A stretch of 64,000 nt of DNA from Planctomycetota bacterium (GCA_016235815.1 JACRIM010000017.1:124001-188000), one strand, 5' to 3'; positions 1-9,968 are shown, counted from the stretch's first letter. Notes: generated by a model from the letters alone, not told the origin. Numbers and translations: made by a program.

Positions 1-1
1 C

Positions 2-865
2 GACCTGACCGGGCGGATCCGCGCCTATCGCGGCAAATTGCTTCGCCCGCAGTTGCTGCTGCTTTCGGGCAAGGCCTGCGGCGAACTTCGCCCAGAGCAC
101 ATCACCCTTGCCGCCGTCGTCGAAATGGTCCACATGGCCACGCTGGTGCATGATGACGTTCTGGATGAGGCCGATGTGCGACGACGCAGCCCGACGGTGA
201 ATCGCCTTGTCGGCAATGAGGCGGCCGTCCTGCTCGGCGATTATCTGATTTCACATTCGTACCACCTGTGCAGCAGCCTCGGCTCGACGCGGGCGTCGCG
301 GCGGATCGCCGATGTGACCAACACGGTCTGCGAGGGCGAGTTGCTCCAAATCGCCAACCGGGGGAATTGGGCGCTCAATGAGGATATATATCTGGAGATC
401 GTCCGACGAAAGACGGCCGCACTGACCAGCGTGTGCAGCGAGCTTGGTGCCGAGTCGTCGGGGGCCTCGGCGGAGATCGTCCGCCACATGGCCGAATTCG
501 GCATGGATCTCGGCATCGCATTCCAAATCGTGGATGATCTGCTCGATCTGACGGCGACTCAGGCTGAAATGGGCAAGTCGGTCGGGCGTGATGCGGAGAT
601 GGGAAAACTCACCCTCCCGGCGATTCGCTTCCTGCAAAGGGCCGATGCATCGGGTCGCGAGCGATTGATTAATGCGATGTCCGGAGGTGCAAACGGGGAT
701 GAATTGCAGGAGCTTCTTGGCGGAGGGGATGCCGTCGAAAGCTCCATGGACACCGCTCGGTCCTATGTGCAATCCGCTTTGCAGCACCTTTCGGTCCTGC
801 CCGGCAGCGACGCCCGGGACGCCCTGGCTGCGGCTGCGGAGTTTGTAACCCTTCGACGGCAGTAG
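2..865 (+). CDS. Polyprenyl diphosphate synthase, 5' end cut by window edge
   Basis: Trans-isoprenyl diphosphate synthase that condenses isopentenyl diphosphate onto an allylic diphosphate with Mg2+. The frame is open from base 2 and begins inside the conserved YRGK-LLRPQ opening, so the true start lies outside the window. The first Asp-rich motif DDVLD is encoded at 152-166 and the second, DDLLD, at 533-547. Small residues (A and T) four and five places before the first motif fit a long-chain product such as a quinone tail or carrier lipid, which is an inference. The visible part is 287 residues, so only a few dozen are missing for the usual 320-340. A GC-rich stem (875-889) without a T-run follows the stop. 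Confidence 0.93.
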   Translation, partial: DLTGRIRAYRGKLLRPQLLLLSGKACGELRPEHITLAAVVEMVHMATLVHDDVLDEADVRRRSPTVNRLVGNEAAVLLGDYLISHSYHLCSSLGSTRASRRIADVTNTVCEGELLQIANRGNWALNEDIYLEIVRRKTAALTSVCSELGAESSGASAEIVRHMAEFGMDLGIAFQIVDDLLDLTATQAEMGKSVGRDAEMGKLTLPAIRFLQRADASGRERLINAMSGGANGDELQELLGGGDAVESSMDTARSYVQSALQHLSVLPGSDARDALAAAAEFVTLRRQ

Positions 866-1070
866 CCTCCCATTGCGGGTTTGGCCCGCCAATATCGCGT
901 ATCTCCTCATACGATGTGCCTTGGCCAGATCGAAGGCGAGTCAATCCATCGCCGTCCGGTATTGCTCGGATGCGCGATCGAATGGACCTCCGACACCACC
1001 GGTCTGACTGGAAACACTAAATCGCACCAAGTACGATTTGCCGTTGCCTTGTTGCGTAGCGAGTGGGAGC

Positions 1071-2255
1071 ATGACTGAGATGTACATTGCCTGGGCCATT
1101 GCCATTTTGTACGGCCTTGCTTTGTTGTCATTGTGCAAGAGCATCTGGCGAACGATGCGGCTCGTGCAGGATCAACCGGCGTTTGATGCCCGTGCGGGCT
1201 TGTCGGGCGGACCGATGCCCCGGCTCGACGTGGTGATTCCGGTAAAGGATGAAGAGGCGCACGTCGCAGTATGTATCGAGGCGGCGCTGGCGCAGGACTA
1301 TCCCGACTTCAACGTGATCGTGGTGAATGACCGCTCCACCGACGGAACAGGGCGGGTTGTTTCCGCCATCGCCGAGCGAGAACCGCGCGTGAAATACGTG
1401 GAAATTCGCGAATTGCCCGAGGGGCTGTACGGCAAGCCCCATGCGATATCGAGAATTACGCCGCACTTATCCGGCGACATCGTTGTCTTTATGGACAGCG
1501 ATCTTCGCGTGCACCCCAACTGCTTCCGCGCCATTGTTCGGCACATTCAGGAGACCAGACTCGACTGGCTCGCCGTGATGGGTGCGCCGGAGTTGACGAT
1601 GTTTTGGGAGCGTTTGCTCGTGCCCCTTTTTGGCGCCGTGGCCTACGCATGGTACGACCCGCGCACCATCAGCGACCCGAATTCCGACGTGGCCATCGGC
1701 AGCATGTTCATGGTGGCACGGCGATCGTCGTATGACGCAATCGGCGGACACGAGGCCGTGATTCGGGCATACGACGAAGACAGCGCCCTGCTTCGGCTCG
1801 CGAAAAAGGCCGGCCAGCGCATCGCCTACGTGCTGGCGCCGCAGCTTTACACCGTGCGTTTTTATGGAAGCCTGAAGCGCACCATTCACGGCATGACGCG
1901 CACATGCGTCGGCGGAATCAAGACGATGCCGCGCATGTTGATTACGCTTGGGGCGATTAATTTCGTGGCACTGCTGCCGCTGGAAATACTCGGCGGACTC
2001 GCCATCGCGAATGCAATCGGCACGCAGGTGCCATGGACTCCGATATGGGCGGGAATGGCAGTCGTTCATTTCTTGCTTTCGGTGGTGCTCTGCCGGCTCA
2101 TCTATGACCGGTCGGGTGAGAATCGATGGCTGTCACTCCTGCATCCGCTGGGTGCATCACTGGTCCTGGCGGTCTGTTTGCGGGCCACACGCAGCTTGAT
2201 CAGTGGCGGGCCGATCACCTGGCGCGGCACGACTTACCAAAAGCCCGTTTCCTGA
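1071..2255 (+). CDS. Family 2 glycosyltransferase, membrane-anchored
   Basis: Inverting GT-A glycosyltransferase, 394 residues, probably acting at the cytoplasmic membrane on a lipid acceptor. A hydrophobic anchor covers residues 5-22. The GT2 core follows: VVIPVKDEE (54-62), VVNDRSTDGT (84-93), the metal-binding DSD at 142-144, and a later acidic AYDEDSALL acceptor-site motif. Two to three membrane helices lie at the C-terminus. This arrangement resembles hopanoid-associated and ceramide-type GT2 enzymes, but the acceptor cannot be read from the sequence. The start is ATG 1071; ATG 1080 is an alternative, better spaced from GGGAG at 1065. The next gene follows closely, suggesting an operon for envelope glycolipid synthesis. 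Confidence 0.88.
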   Translation: MTEMYIAWAIAILYGLALLSLCKSIWRTMRLVQDQPAFDARAGLSGGPMPRLDVVIPVKDEEAHVAVCIEAALAQDYPDFNVIVVNDRSTDGTGRVVSAIAEREPRVKYVEIRELPEGLYGKPHAISRITPHLSGDIVVFMDSDLRVHPNCFRAIVRHIQETRLDWLAVMGAPELTMFWERLLVPLFGAVAYAWYDPRTISDPNSDVAIGSMFMVARRSSYDAIGGHEAVIRAYDEDSALLRLAKKAGQRIAYVLAPQLYTVRFYGSLKRTIHGMTRTCVGGIKTMPRMLITLGAINFVALLPLEILGGLAIANAIGTQVPWTPIWAGMAVVHFLLSVVLCRLIYDRSGENRWLSLLHPLGASLVLAVCLRATRSLISGGPITWRGTTYQKPVS

Positions 2256-2306
2256 TGAATGCGGTTCGCGTTGATCGGGGGCGCAGGCCGTGGGAAGATG
2301 GACGAC

Positions 2307-4052
2307 ATGCAGTTTCTTGACCGCACATTTGGCTATTTCCGCGGCGCAGCGCCGTCGCGCTGGTTTTGGCTGGGCCTCCCCCTGTTGCTCTATAGCTGGA
2401 CCATCACCGGGCCGCTCCTCTCCGACGATATGCACATGATCCTTAAGTGCGAGCGCTTTCTGCGCGGAGAGACGGCATCGCCCGAGTTGTTTCGTTTTGC
2501 CAGGACCGAGCAGGATTGGAACGATTTACGCACGCGCGGAACGGTGCCCTGGTGGATGCCCGAGCAGGGCCGACAAGACTTCTTTCGTCCGCTGAGCGAG
2601 TGGTCGTTTCTGGGCGGCGTGCAGCTCTTCGGGCGAAACGTCATCGGCCACCGACTTGTGAGCCTTGGTGTGTTCGCACTGGCAGTGTTGGCCGTGCATT
2701 GGATGTTTCGGCAGGTTCGATTCGACGCGCTTCGAGCTGGAGCCGCGGCGTTCTTCTTCGGAATCTCGCAGACTGTCACCGCGCCGACGGTGTGGATGTG
2801 CAACCGTTCAGAGATTCAAGTCGTCCTCGGCGTGGCGTTGGCCGCGGGAGCCTACTGGGCTGCATGGAATCGGCCTCGTGCATGGCACCTGCCGCTGGCC
2901 TTGATTGGTTTTTTGTTTGCGATCCTCTCCAAGGAAGTCGCCATCGCGCTGCCTGCGGTGATTGTGGCGCACGAGCTGATCGTGCGCGTTCGGCGCGACG
3001 AGCGCTTTCGTCGCCCACACAATGCCTACATCGCCATCGCAATGTGCGTGATTGCCGCCGGTTACCTGGCCTATTATCGCTATTCACGTCCGTGGGCGTT
3101 CGATTGGGGCAGCACCTATGCCGGGTCCGCCGTCTATGGCACCGGCGGCATCCTTTCGATACTCCTCTATGTCGCCGTATGGACGATCGGATTCCCGATC
3201 GACGCGCTGTTGACGGCGACTGCGGAACAGAATTTCGCCGTGGCGCTCGTTGCCGCGCTGTTGGTTTCTCCCACGCTTCTATACGTGCGTCGAAGCGCGA
3301 AGAATGATCCGGCCGCACTGTTCTTTGCACTCTGGGCCGTGTTATTCATGTTGCCGTGCCTGAAGTCCATCGCGCCGAGTAGTCGCTATCTTTGTGCAGC
3401 ATCCATCGGGTGGTTCTATCTCGTCGCCGGGATGATTCTCCCTTCGCGCGAAGAGGATGTGATTGTGCCGCGGCCGCTTCGCCACCTCTACCTTGCATCA
3501 AACGGAATCGTCAGTGTGGCATGCATGGTCGGCACGGTCCTGTTTATCAACCAGGCCGAGGTAGCGGCGCGTGCTCGAATCGAAAAAATGGCGGCCGCTT
3601 GTTTGCCGCCGCTCACGGGTGGGGAGATTCTTTTTGCCACGCAGGCCGACTCCATCGTGGACAATATCTGCAGTGGCGATCGGCTGGAATATATAACCGG
3701 CCTGCGTGATGTTTCGCTCGTCTATCTGCTGCCCCCGGGCATCGGGGCGACGACCGAAGTGGAGGATGACCACACCCTGCTGGTCCGGGCCACGGATCAG
3801 TCGCTGCTTGGGGCGCGGGTGCACCGGCTTGCATTTCCACGCGACTGGACGCCGAAAGTCGGCCAGACGTTTTCGACCAAGACCTTTACCGCCGAAGTCG
3901 CCTCTGTGAGAAGTGGCGAGTTTGTCGATGCGATGCGCGTGCGGTTCAAGGAACCCCTGACGTCGCGGCGATTGCGGTTTTTCCCGGCTGATTTGAATTC
4001 CGCCGCCAAGTCCGTGAGATCGGTATCCGCCGTTCCAACGAAAGGCGCCTGA
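2307..4052 (+). CDS. Polytopic membrane protein, GT-C glycosyltransferase-like
   Basis: About 581 residues with roughly ten predicted membrane helices and a C-terminal soluble part of about 170 residues. The early DDMHM after the first helix and the loop-rich N-terminal third resemble the acidic first-loop layout of GT-C enzymes that use lipid-linked sugars; no family motif is unambiguous, so the function is inferred. I chose ATG 2307 because GGAAG lies nine bases upstream; ATG 2259 in the same frame has no ribosome site. The stop shares bases with the next start (TGATG at 4050-4054), so translation is probably coupled to the acyltransferase gene that follows. Confidence 0.72.
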   Translation: MQFLDRTFGYFRGAAPSRWFWLGLPLLLYSWTITGPLLSDDMHMILKCERFLRGETASPELFRFARTEQDWNDLRTRGTVPWWMPEQGRQDFFRPLSEWSFLGGVQLFGRNVIGHRLVSLGVFALAVLAVHWMFRQVRFDALRAGAAAFFFGISQTVTAPTVWMCNRSEIQVVLGVALAAGAYWAAWNRPRAWHLPLALIGFLFAILSKEVAIALPAVIVAHELIVRVRRDERFRRPHNAYIAIAMCVIAAGYLAYYRYSRPWAFDWGSTYAGSAVYGTGGILSILLYVAVWTIGFPIDALLTATAEQNFAVALVAALLVSPTLLYVRRSAKNDPAALFFALWAVLFMLPCLKSIAPSSRYLCAASIGWFYLVAGMILPSREEDVIVPRPLRHLYLASNGIVSVACMVGTVLFINQAEVAARARIEKMAAACLPPLTGGEILFATQADSIVDNICSGDRLEYITGLRDVSLVYLLPPGIGATTEVEDDHTLLVRATDQSLLGARVHRLAFPRDWTPKVGQTFSTKTFTAEVASVRSGEFVDAMRVRFKEPLTSRRLRFFPADLNSAAKSVRSVSAVPTKGA

Positions 4053-5446
4053 TGGGCCGAATTCTGCTCAATCCGTGCGATTACTTCTTCTATGGGCAGC
4101 ATCAACTGCTCACGCGCCGTTCCCTGGAAGGAAATATCGCCTTCATGATGCTCGACGTCGACGGGCACATCGAACCCGACATCCTTCGAGAGGCCCTGGC
4201 CAGAACCATGGCACGGCATCCCGCCACCATGGGAAAGCTTCGTATTACCTTCCCGCGCGGACGGCCGTATTGGAAGTTTCCGCGCAACGTGGAATCGGCC
4301 GCCCAACGCGCTGCCCGCGTCGCGTATCACCATCTGGATTTTCGCGATGCCCCCGACTGGCAACAGCGGATCGACTCGCTCTATCCGGGTGGTGAGCCTG
4401 CGGCGTGGAACCACCGTGCAGGCCCGCAGATTCGCTTCGAGCATTATTCCCTGCCTGAGTCGCGCTCGCGGATGATCTTTCGCTGGCCGCATTTCATGAT
4501 GGATGCGGATGGAGCGCATTGGTTTCTCTCTGAAATGGGTCGCCACGCGCTTGAAGACCTGGCGTCGGGCGCCACGCCTCCGCTGGAGATGCCTGCAAAT
4601 CTCACGAACGAGCCTCGACCGTTGGACGTGCTTCGAAACTTTTCGTTTACGCGCCGCATCGGTCTGGCCCAGCGGGGCTATTCGTTTCACCAGTCGCACG
4701 AAGGATTGACTCTGCGACCGCTGGTCACGCCGCCCGATCGACCCTGCGCCCGGCACGAGGTCATTCATCGTCACTGGACATCCGCCGAGACATCGCATCT
4801 ACAGGAGCTAGCGAAGAAGTCGACGCCGTTCGGGCCTGCGCTCTACGCGCGTTATGTCGCCGCGTGCGTTATCCGCGCGTTGCATACGATGTATCTTGAA
4901 AAATGCGTGGAAACCGATGCGTATCTGATCACCATGCCGCTGCGCGTCGGCATCTCGCAGCATGATGCGAACCTGTTTGAGAAACGCCCCGTCGCCGGGA
5001 ATTTCCTGGTAACGCCGATTCTTCACGGCCTGCGAAGCGAGATCGACGACCCATCGGCGCTGGCGAATCACCTGCTCGAGCAATTCAAGGATTTCCTGTC
5101 GCGACAGATGGACGTGAGCCAGTGGGCTCTGATGTGGGCAGCGTCTTACCTTCACAAATGGGCTTATTCGCTGATCTTCAAATTGCCACTCAGCATCGCC
5201 GCCTTCTCATCCGGCTTCTCCTACTATGGCGAAATCGCGCAGCCGATCCGGAGCCTGTGCGGCCGGCGCGTGATGAATCTGTGGGGCAGCGGCCCGACGA
5301 CGACGCCGCCGGCCTTGAACCCTGTGTTCAGCAAATTTGAGGATCGGCTGAACCTGTGCCTGACCTATGACAAGCAGGTCATCACCGACGCGATGGCCCG
5401 GCGGTTTGTTGAGTTGATTGAAGGTCAGATGTTCGCCGCGAAGTGA
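4052..5446 (+). CDS. Condensation-domain-type acyltransferase
   Basis: A 464-residue protein of the CoA-dependent acyltransferase superfamily (NRPS condensation, PapA and wax-ester synthase relatives). The active-site signature HHxxxDG appears as a variant, HFMMDADG, near residue 149: the general-base His is present but the DG is shifted by two residues. An N-terminal block of the type LDVDGHIEPDILREALA matches the usual opening of these folds. The C-terminal part has the SYYGEI and NLWGSGP elements that line the second half of the tunnel. It starts on the stop of the GT-C-like gene and follows a GT2 gene, so acylation of a glycosylated or lipid product is a reasonable inference. The substrate is unknown. 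Confidence 0.7.
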   Translation: MGRILLNPCDYFFYGQHQLLTRRSLEGNIAFMMLDVDGHIEPDILREALARTMARHPATMGKLRITFPRGRPYWKFPRNVESAAQRAARVAYHHLDFRDAPDWQQRIDSLYPGGEPAAWNHRAGPQIRFEHYSLPESRSRMIFRWPHFMMDADGAHWFLSEMGRHALEDLASGATPPLEMPANLTNEPRPLDVLRNFSFTRRIGLAQRGYSFHQSHEGLTLRPLVTPPDRPCARHEVIHRHWTSAETSHLQELAKKSTPFGPALYARYVAACVIRALHTMYLEKCVETDAYLITMPLRVGISQHDANLFEKRPVAGNFLVTPILHGLRSEIDDPSALANHLLEQFKDFLSRQMDVSQWALMWAASYLHKWAYSLIFKLPLSIAAFSSGFSYYGEIAQPIRSLCGRRVMNLWGSGPTTTPPALNPVFSKFEDRLNLCLTYDKQVITDAMARRFVELIEGQMFAAK

Positions 5447-5457
5447 GATGACACGCC

Positions 5458-6471
5458 ATGCGCCGCTCGACGGAATGCCTGACGATTGATTCCATTCAGC
5501 CTGAGCCGGATCGCATCGCCCGTGCGGCGGATGTCATTCGCGGTGGGGGACTGGTTGCATTCCCGACGGAAACAGTCTACGGCCTCGGAGCTAATGCTCT
5601 CGATGCGACGGCTGTTGCGCGAATCTTCGAGGCCAAGGGCCGGCCTGCGAGTAACCCAATCATTGTTCACGTCGCGGATGTGCCGGCTGCAAAACAGCTT
5701 GTGTCGTCGTGGCCGAACGTCGCGAGCGTGCTGGCCGATAAATTCTGGCCCGGGCCGCTGACGTTTGTCTTGCCACGGAAGTCGATCATCCCGGATCTTG
5801 TGACGGCGGGTGGACCGACCGTCGGCATTCGGGTGCCCGCAAATGCCATCGCCTTGGCATTGCTGCGCGCCGCCGGAGTTCCGCTCGCGGCGCCGAGTGC
5901 CAACCGATCGACATGCCTCTCTCCAACGACGGCGGAGCACGTTCGCCGCAGCCTCGATGGCCGCATTGACATGATCCTCGACGGCGGACCGACGACCGGC
6001 GGATTGGAATCCACCGTGCTCGATTTGTGCGAACCGACGCCGCGCATCCTGCGACCGGGGTTGATTTCGATCTTGCAAATCGTGTCGGTCACGGGCGGCA
6101 CCGTGATTCAACACGCGCGGGAGAACCCTTCGGGCGAAACAATTCGTTCGCCCGGACTGATGGAGCGGCACTATGCGCCACGGGCGAGAGTCATCTGCGT
6201 GGAAGACGGCGGAGATGAAGAGGTGTTGAAGCATGTCGCCGCAGGCGCCCGAGTCGGCTGGATCACGCTGGACGGCGCGATCAAAACTTCGGACAACGTC
6301 ATCTGCATTAACTTACCATTTGAGGCTGCGGCCTATGCAGCAAGGCTCTACTCCGCCCTTCATCAATTGGACGACGCAGGCGTGGATGTCATTGTCGCCG
6401 AGCTGCCGCTCGAAGCGCCGGAGTGGTCCGCCGTGCGGGATCGCTTGATGCGAGCAGCCGCCCTTCGTTAA
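5458..6471 (+). CDS. tsaC: L-threonylcarbamoyladenylate synthase, Sua5 type
   Basis: Makes threonylcarbamoyl-AMP from threonine, bicarbonate and ATP, the first step of the universal t6A37 tRNA modification. The YrdC domain fills the first 200 residues: VIRGGGLVAFPTETVYGLG (about 28-46), KGRPASNPIIVHV (about 61-73), and the SANRS element. The protein is 337 residues and carries the C-terminal Sua5 domain joined by a linker with the RSPG.MERHYAP motif, so it is the long Sua5 form and not the short TsaC form. It lies 11 bases after the acyltransferase gene and may be read through from that operon, although its role is unrelated. Confidence 0.95.
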   Translation: MRRSTECLTIDSIQPEPDRIARAADVIRGGGLVAFPTETVYGLGANALDATAVARIFEAKGRPASNPIIVHVADVPAAKQLVSSWPNVASVLADKFWPGPLTFVLPRKSIIPDLVTAGGPTVGIRVPANAIALALLRAAGVPLAAPSANRSTCLSPTTAEHVRRSLDGRIDMILDGGPTTGGLESTVLDLCEPTPRILRPGLISILQIVSVTGGTVIQHARENPSGETIRSPGLMERHYAPRARVICVEDGGDEEVLKHVAAGARVGWITLDGAIKTSDNVICINLPFEAAAYAARLYSALHQLDDAGVDVIVAELPLEAPEWSAVRDRLMRAAALR

Positions 6472-6547
6472 GTTCGATCGTTGATGAAACGTGTTTTCGC
6501 TCGCGAGTGTAGTTGAAGCCGGCCGCGCTTGCTTGTAGCCTTTGGAA

Positions 6548-7132
6548 ATGATGCGATCCGTTTGTGTCTTTTGTGGTTCGTCGACAGGCGATGTTCCAGC
6601 GTTTGCCGAATCCGCGCGCGAACTCGCGGCGGCGATGTGCGAACGGGGCATCAAACTTGTTTATGGTGGCGGTAGCGTCGGGCTGATGGGCATCATTGCC
6701 GATGAAATGCTCGCCCGGGGCGGTGAGGTCATCGGAGTCATCCCGCAGGCCCTGTGGGATCGCGAGGTGGGCCATCGCGGCCTGACGGATCTGCGCATCG
6801 TCGGGACCATGCACGAGCGAAAAGCGCTCATGGCGGATCTGTCCGACGGATTCATCGCCATGCCCGGCGGCATCGGCACGCTGGAAGAGTTCTTCGAAGT
6901 ATGGACCTGGGCGCAGTTGGGCGTTCATCATAAGCCGTGCGGATTGCTCAACGCCGCCGGCTATTTCGATGCGTTGCTGATGTTTCTGGATCACATGGTC
7001 GCACGACGACTGCTGAAATCGGAACATCGCGAAATGGTCATGGTCGAGCGCGACGCGAGCGTTTTGTTGAAGCGGTTTGAGGTTTATCAGGCGCCGGCCG
7101 TGGCGAAGTGGCTGGATCGAAAGGCGACCTAA
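6548..7132 (+). CDS. LOG-family nucleoside 5'-monophosphate phosphoribohydrolase
   Basis: About 194 residues of the Rossmann-fold LOG family (TIGR00730), which cleaves N6-modified AMP or AMP to the free base and ribose 5-phosphate. The diagnostic PGGIGTLEEFFE (about residue 105) and the N-terminal CVFCGSS are both present, as is the YGGGSVGLMG nucleotide-binding turn. The start is either ATG 6548 or ATG 6551; neither has a good ribosome site. Its stop overlaps by four bases the stop of the convergent transporter gene. Many bacterial members act as general AMP nucleosidases, so cytokinin production should not be assumed. Confidence 0.9.
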   Translation: MMRSVCVFCGSSTGDVPAFAESARELAAAMCERGIKLVYGGGSVGLMGIIADEMLARGGEVIGVIPQALWDREVGHRGLTDLRIVGTMHERKALMADLSDGFIAMPGGIGTLEEFFEVWTWAQLGVHHKPCGLLNAAGYFDALLMFLDHMVARRLLKSEHREMVMVERDASVLLKRFEVYQAPAVAKWLDRKAT

Positions 7133-8553
7133 CCGGCTTTTCGCTGCGCGGCCGCGCGGTCTTCTCGCGAGGTTACCGTGTTGAAGATCAGCAATGCGAT
7201 TAGCGCTGTCACGCCGATGGCCGCAAACACGTACCAAATATAGTGGGCGCTGGCGTAGGCCGCAGGCATCGGCCCCTGGCCATTGATGGCGGCCTGCCAT
7301 TGAGCGTGTTGTGCCGGGTCCGTCTTGGCGAGTTTCATGGGGTCGGGGCAAAACGTATCGAGCAAATGACCCGCCGCGATGAAACCAAAAAGCCAGGAGA
7401 TGCTGGTCGGCAGATTCTGAAAGCCCATGTACATGCCTTCTTCGCCGGGAGGCGCTTGTTTGCTCGCATACTCCATGAACTTCGGCGACAGAAAACACTC
7501 GGCCAACCCTTGCAGGCCGATCCCGACGATCATCATCATCGTCAGCGTGTAGATCGTGACCCCACCCGGAAGCGTGACCTCTCGGCCCAGACTTGAAATG
7601 ACGATCGGCGCGATTGCAATGGCCAGCGCCGAGCATGGAATAATCGCCAGAGAGACGGCGATGGAATAGACCGGCTTGACGTGACGCACCAGATGCGTAA
7701 TCCCCACCACGCAGCACACGACGACAAACGGATTGATGTTCGCAAGCCACTCGGGGTTCGCCTTCGGCCCGAGCAGGCGGACCAGGTACTTTGGCATGGA
7801 AGCGTACAACTGCCCCTGAATCATCCAGAAGCCCGCGACGATCAGGATAAGCGTCATGAAACGGCCGTTGCGAAGCACGCGAACAAACGCCCGCCACACC
7901 TCGGAGAAGGATCGGCCCACGCCACCCGCATCGGGGCTTCGATAGGCGATCGTTACCACGATCAGGGCACATAGCGCCATGCACGACGCATAGTAGTTAA
8001 TGCCCACCAATCCCAACTCGACGTGGCCCAGCCATTTGCTGTCGAATCCGACCCGAAGCGGATACGCAAAGGTCTTCCCAAGGAATGCCCCGATGTTCAC
8101 CATGAAATAGAAAATGGAAAATGCGCGGGGTCGGTGGGCCGCGTCCGAGCATTTTGCCGCGGTTCCCATGATGACAGGTTTGACGATCGCGCCGCCGACG
8201 GCAATGAGACCGAGTGCCGTGATGGCCGTCCATTTGAGTTGAACGGCGCCGAGAAGCGCATAACCGGCCGTCAGAAGCGCGAACGCCATGATCAGCGCAG
8301 GCCGAAATCCGATTCGATCCGCAAGCGTTCCCATGAAAGGCGGAAGGAGATAAAGAAAAAACGAAAACACCGCGGCCACATTGTTGGCCCCCACGTCGCC
8401 ATAACCGACCTCGTCTGAAAGATAGCGGTTCAGCGCGATGAACATTCCATAGAACGCCGCCCGTTCAAAAAGCTCCGAGACGTTTGCAAACCAGAACGTC
8501 GCCGGGAACCGCCAACTCAGTTTGGTCGTCGTGGTTAAAGGCGCGTGCGCCAT
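7129..8553 (-). CDS. POT/MFS-type oligopeptide transporter
   Basis: A 474-residue transporter with 12 or more hydrophobic helices. The N-terminal FERAAFYGMFIAL is the ExxERxxYY-like signature of proton-dependent oligopeptide transporters in a relaxed form (FANVSELFERAAFYGM), and the loop GTLADRIGFR is the MFS motif A between helices 2 and 3. Uptake of di- or tripeptides by proton symport is inferred. ATG 8553 has GGAG seven bases upstream; a longer frame reaches 8592 without a ribosome site. It is divergent from the DUF1015 gene, leaving a 108-base shared promoter region. Confidence 0.82.
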   Translation of the reverse strand: MAHAPLTTTTKLSWRFPATFWFANVSELFERAAFYGMFIALNRYLSDEVGYGDVGANNVAAVFSFFLYLLPPFMGTLADRIGFRPALIMAFALLTAGYALLGAVQLKWTAITALGLIAVGGAIVKPVIMGTAAKCSDAAHRPRAFSIFYFMVNIGAFLGKTFAYPLRVGFDSKWLGHVELGLVGINYYASCMALCALIVVTIAYRSPDAGGVGRSFSEVWRAFVRVLRNGRFMTLILIVAGFWMIQGQLYASMPKYLVRLLGPKANPEWLANINPFVVVCCVVGITHLVRHVKPVYSIAVSLAIIPCSALAIAIAPIVISSLGREVTLPGGVTIYTLTMMMIVGIGLQGLAECFLSPKFMEYASKQAPPGEEGMYMGFQNLPTSISWLFGFIAAGHLLDTFCPDPMKLAKTDPAQHAQWQAAINGQGPMPAAYASAHYIWYVFAAIGVTALIALLIFNTVTSREDRAAAQRKAG

Positions 8554-8661
8554 GCATTTTCTCCACACGGTCTCGCGGGGCCTGCTGGACATCCGCGCGC
8601 GTGGGGGGCATCATAGGGGGCCTACACGATCATCGAAACCAACGCCGAAGCGAGTGCCCGA

Positions 8662-9951
8662 ATGGCCCACATCGAACCGTTTGCCGCGATCCGTTACACC
8701 AGCAACGAGCTTAGCCACCTCATCGCTCCGCCGTATGACATCCTGAGCGAGGCCGACAAGCAGATCCTCCTTGCCAAGGACGACCACAACATCGTCGCCA
8801 TCGATCTTCCGCATGTCCCGCCGAAATCCGCAGGCCCCGATGAAGTCTATGACAGAGCCGCCGGCGAGTTGACCAGTTGGCTGGATATCCGCGCCATTGC
8901 CCGCGATCCGGCCCCTGCGATCTACGTCTATCACCAGACCTACAAACTCGGCACCAAGACGCTCACTCGAAAGAAGTTTTTCGCACGCCTTCGTCTCTCG
9001 CCCTTCGGCGAGGGCAGTGTGTTTGCCCACGAGCAGACCTTCGGCGGCCCGAAGGAAGACCGCTTGAAGTTGACGCTCGCCACACGCTGCAATCTCAGCC
9101 CCATTTTTGGTCTTTACCCCGATCCGGGGAATGAAGTCGCGGCCATGCTTGACGGCGCGATCGATCGCGAACCCGACCAGCTCGGCATGTTGGAGGCAAT
9201 ACAAAACAAACTCTGGGTTGTGACCGACGAGGACGTGATTGCAAGTGTGAAGTCCATGCTTGCCGATCGCCCCATCTTCATCGCCGACGGCCACCATCGT
9301 TACTCGACCGCGCTGATGTATCGCGAAAAGGAGATGGAGCAGCTTGTTCGAGTGCCCGAGGAGCACCCGGTGAATTACGTGCTCGCCGTCCTGTGCGGCA
9401 TGGAAGACCCCGGCGCGGTGATCCAGCCCTATTTCCGTAGCATGGTCGACGTCCCGGGCCTCACCATGGAGAAACTAACGAGCGCGCTGGGAGCTGGGTT
9501 CGGCTGGACTCCGATCAACAAGCCCGCAAGCGCCGAAGAACTTTCCCGGCGCCTCGCCGCCGTCGGTCCGCAGGCCATGGCGCTGTACTTCGCCAAGGAA
9601 GGCACCTGTGCCGTGATATCTCCAGGCGATCCCGACCTTCTGGCGAAGTACGAGCCAAAGCGAAAGCCCGCATGGCGCAGCCTCGCGTATGCCATCTTCC
9701 ATCGCTACATCGTTGATGAAGTTGTGCAACCCACGTTTTGCGGCGGCAAGCCCCCGACGCTGCACTATCATAAGAATATGCAGGAGTCGATTGCCGACGC
9801 CATGGAGACCGGCGGCGTTGCCGTGTTGATGCCGGCCGTGAGCATGAACCAACTCCGCGAAATCTGCCTCGCCGGCGAGTTGATGCCGCAGAAGTCGACG
9901 TACTTCTTCCCGAAGTTGGCGACGGGCATGGTGATTAACCCGCTCTATTAG
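8662..9951 (+). CDS. DUF1015 family protein
   Basis: A 429-residue cytosolic protein of the DUF1015 family, which is widespread in bacteria and archaea and has no established biochemical activity. The family landmarks are visible: IAPPYDIL (about residues 21-28), FGEGSVFAHEQTF, and the central FIADGHHRYSTAL (about 210-222). Members are often found near serine or one-carbon metabolism genes, but nothing here supports such a link. Full length for the family. Confidence 0.88.
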   Translation: MAHIEPFAAIRYTSNELSHLIAPPYDILSEADKQILLAKDDHNIVAIDLPHVPPKSAGPDEVYDRAAGELTSWLDIRAIARDPAPAIYVYHQTYKLGTKTLTRKKFFARLRLSPFGEGSVFAHEQTFGGPKEDRLKLTLATRCNLSPIFGLYPDPGNEVAAMLDGAIDREPDQLGMLEAIQNKLWVVTDEDVIASVKSMLADRPIFIADGHHRYSTALMYREKEMEQLVRVPEEHPVNYVLAVLCGMEDPGAVIQPYFRSMVDVPGLTMEKLTSALGAGFGWTPINKPASAEELSRRLAAVGPQAMALYFAKEGTCAVISPGDPDLLAKYEPKRKPAWRSLAYAIFHRYIVDEVVQPTFCGGKPPTLHYHKNMQESIADAMETGGVAVLMPAVSMNQLREICLAGELMPQKSTYFFPKLATGMVINPLY

Positions 9952-9968
9952 TCCGTGTTGCCCCGCGT

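Noticed and set aside
6389-7984. A 531-codon open frame on the minus strand
   Set aside because: It is antisense to the LOG-family gene and overlaps the transporter gene in another frame; the translation has no recognisable domain.
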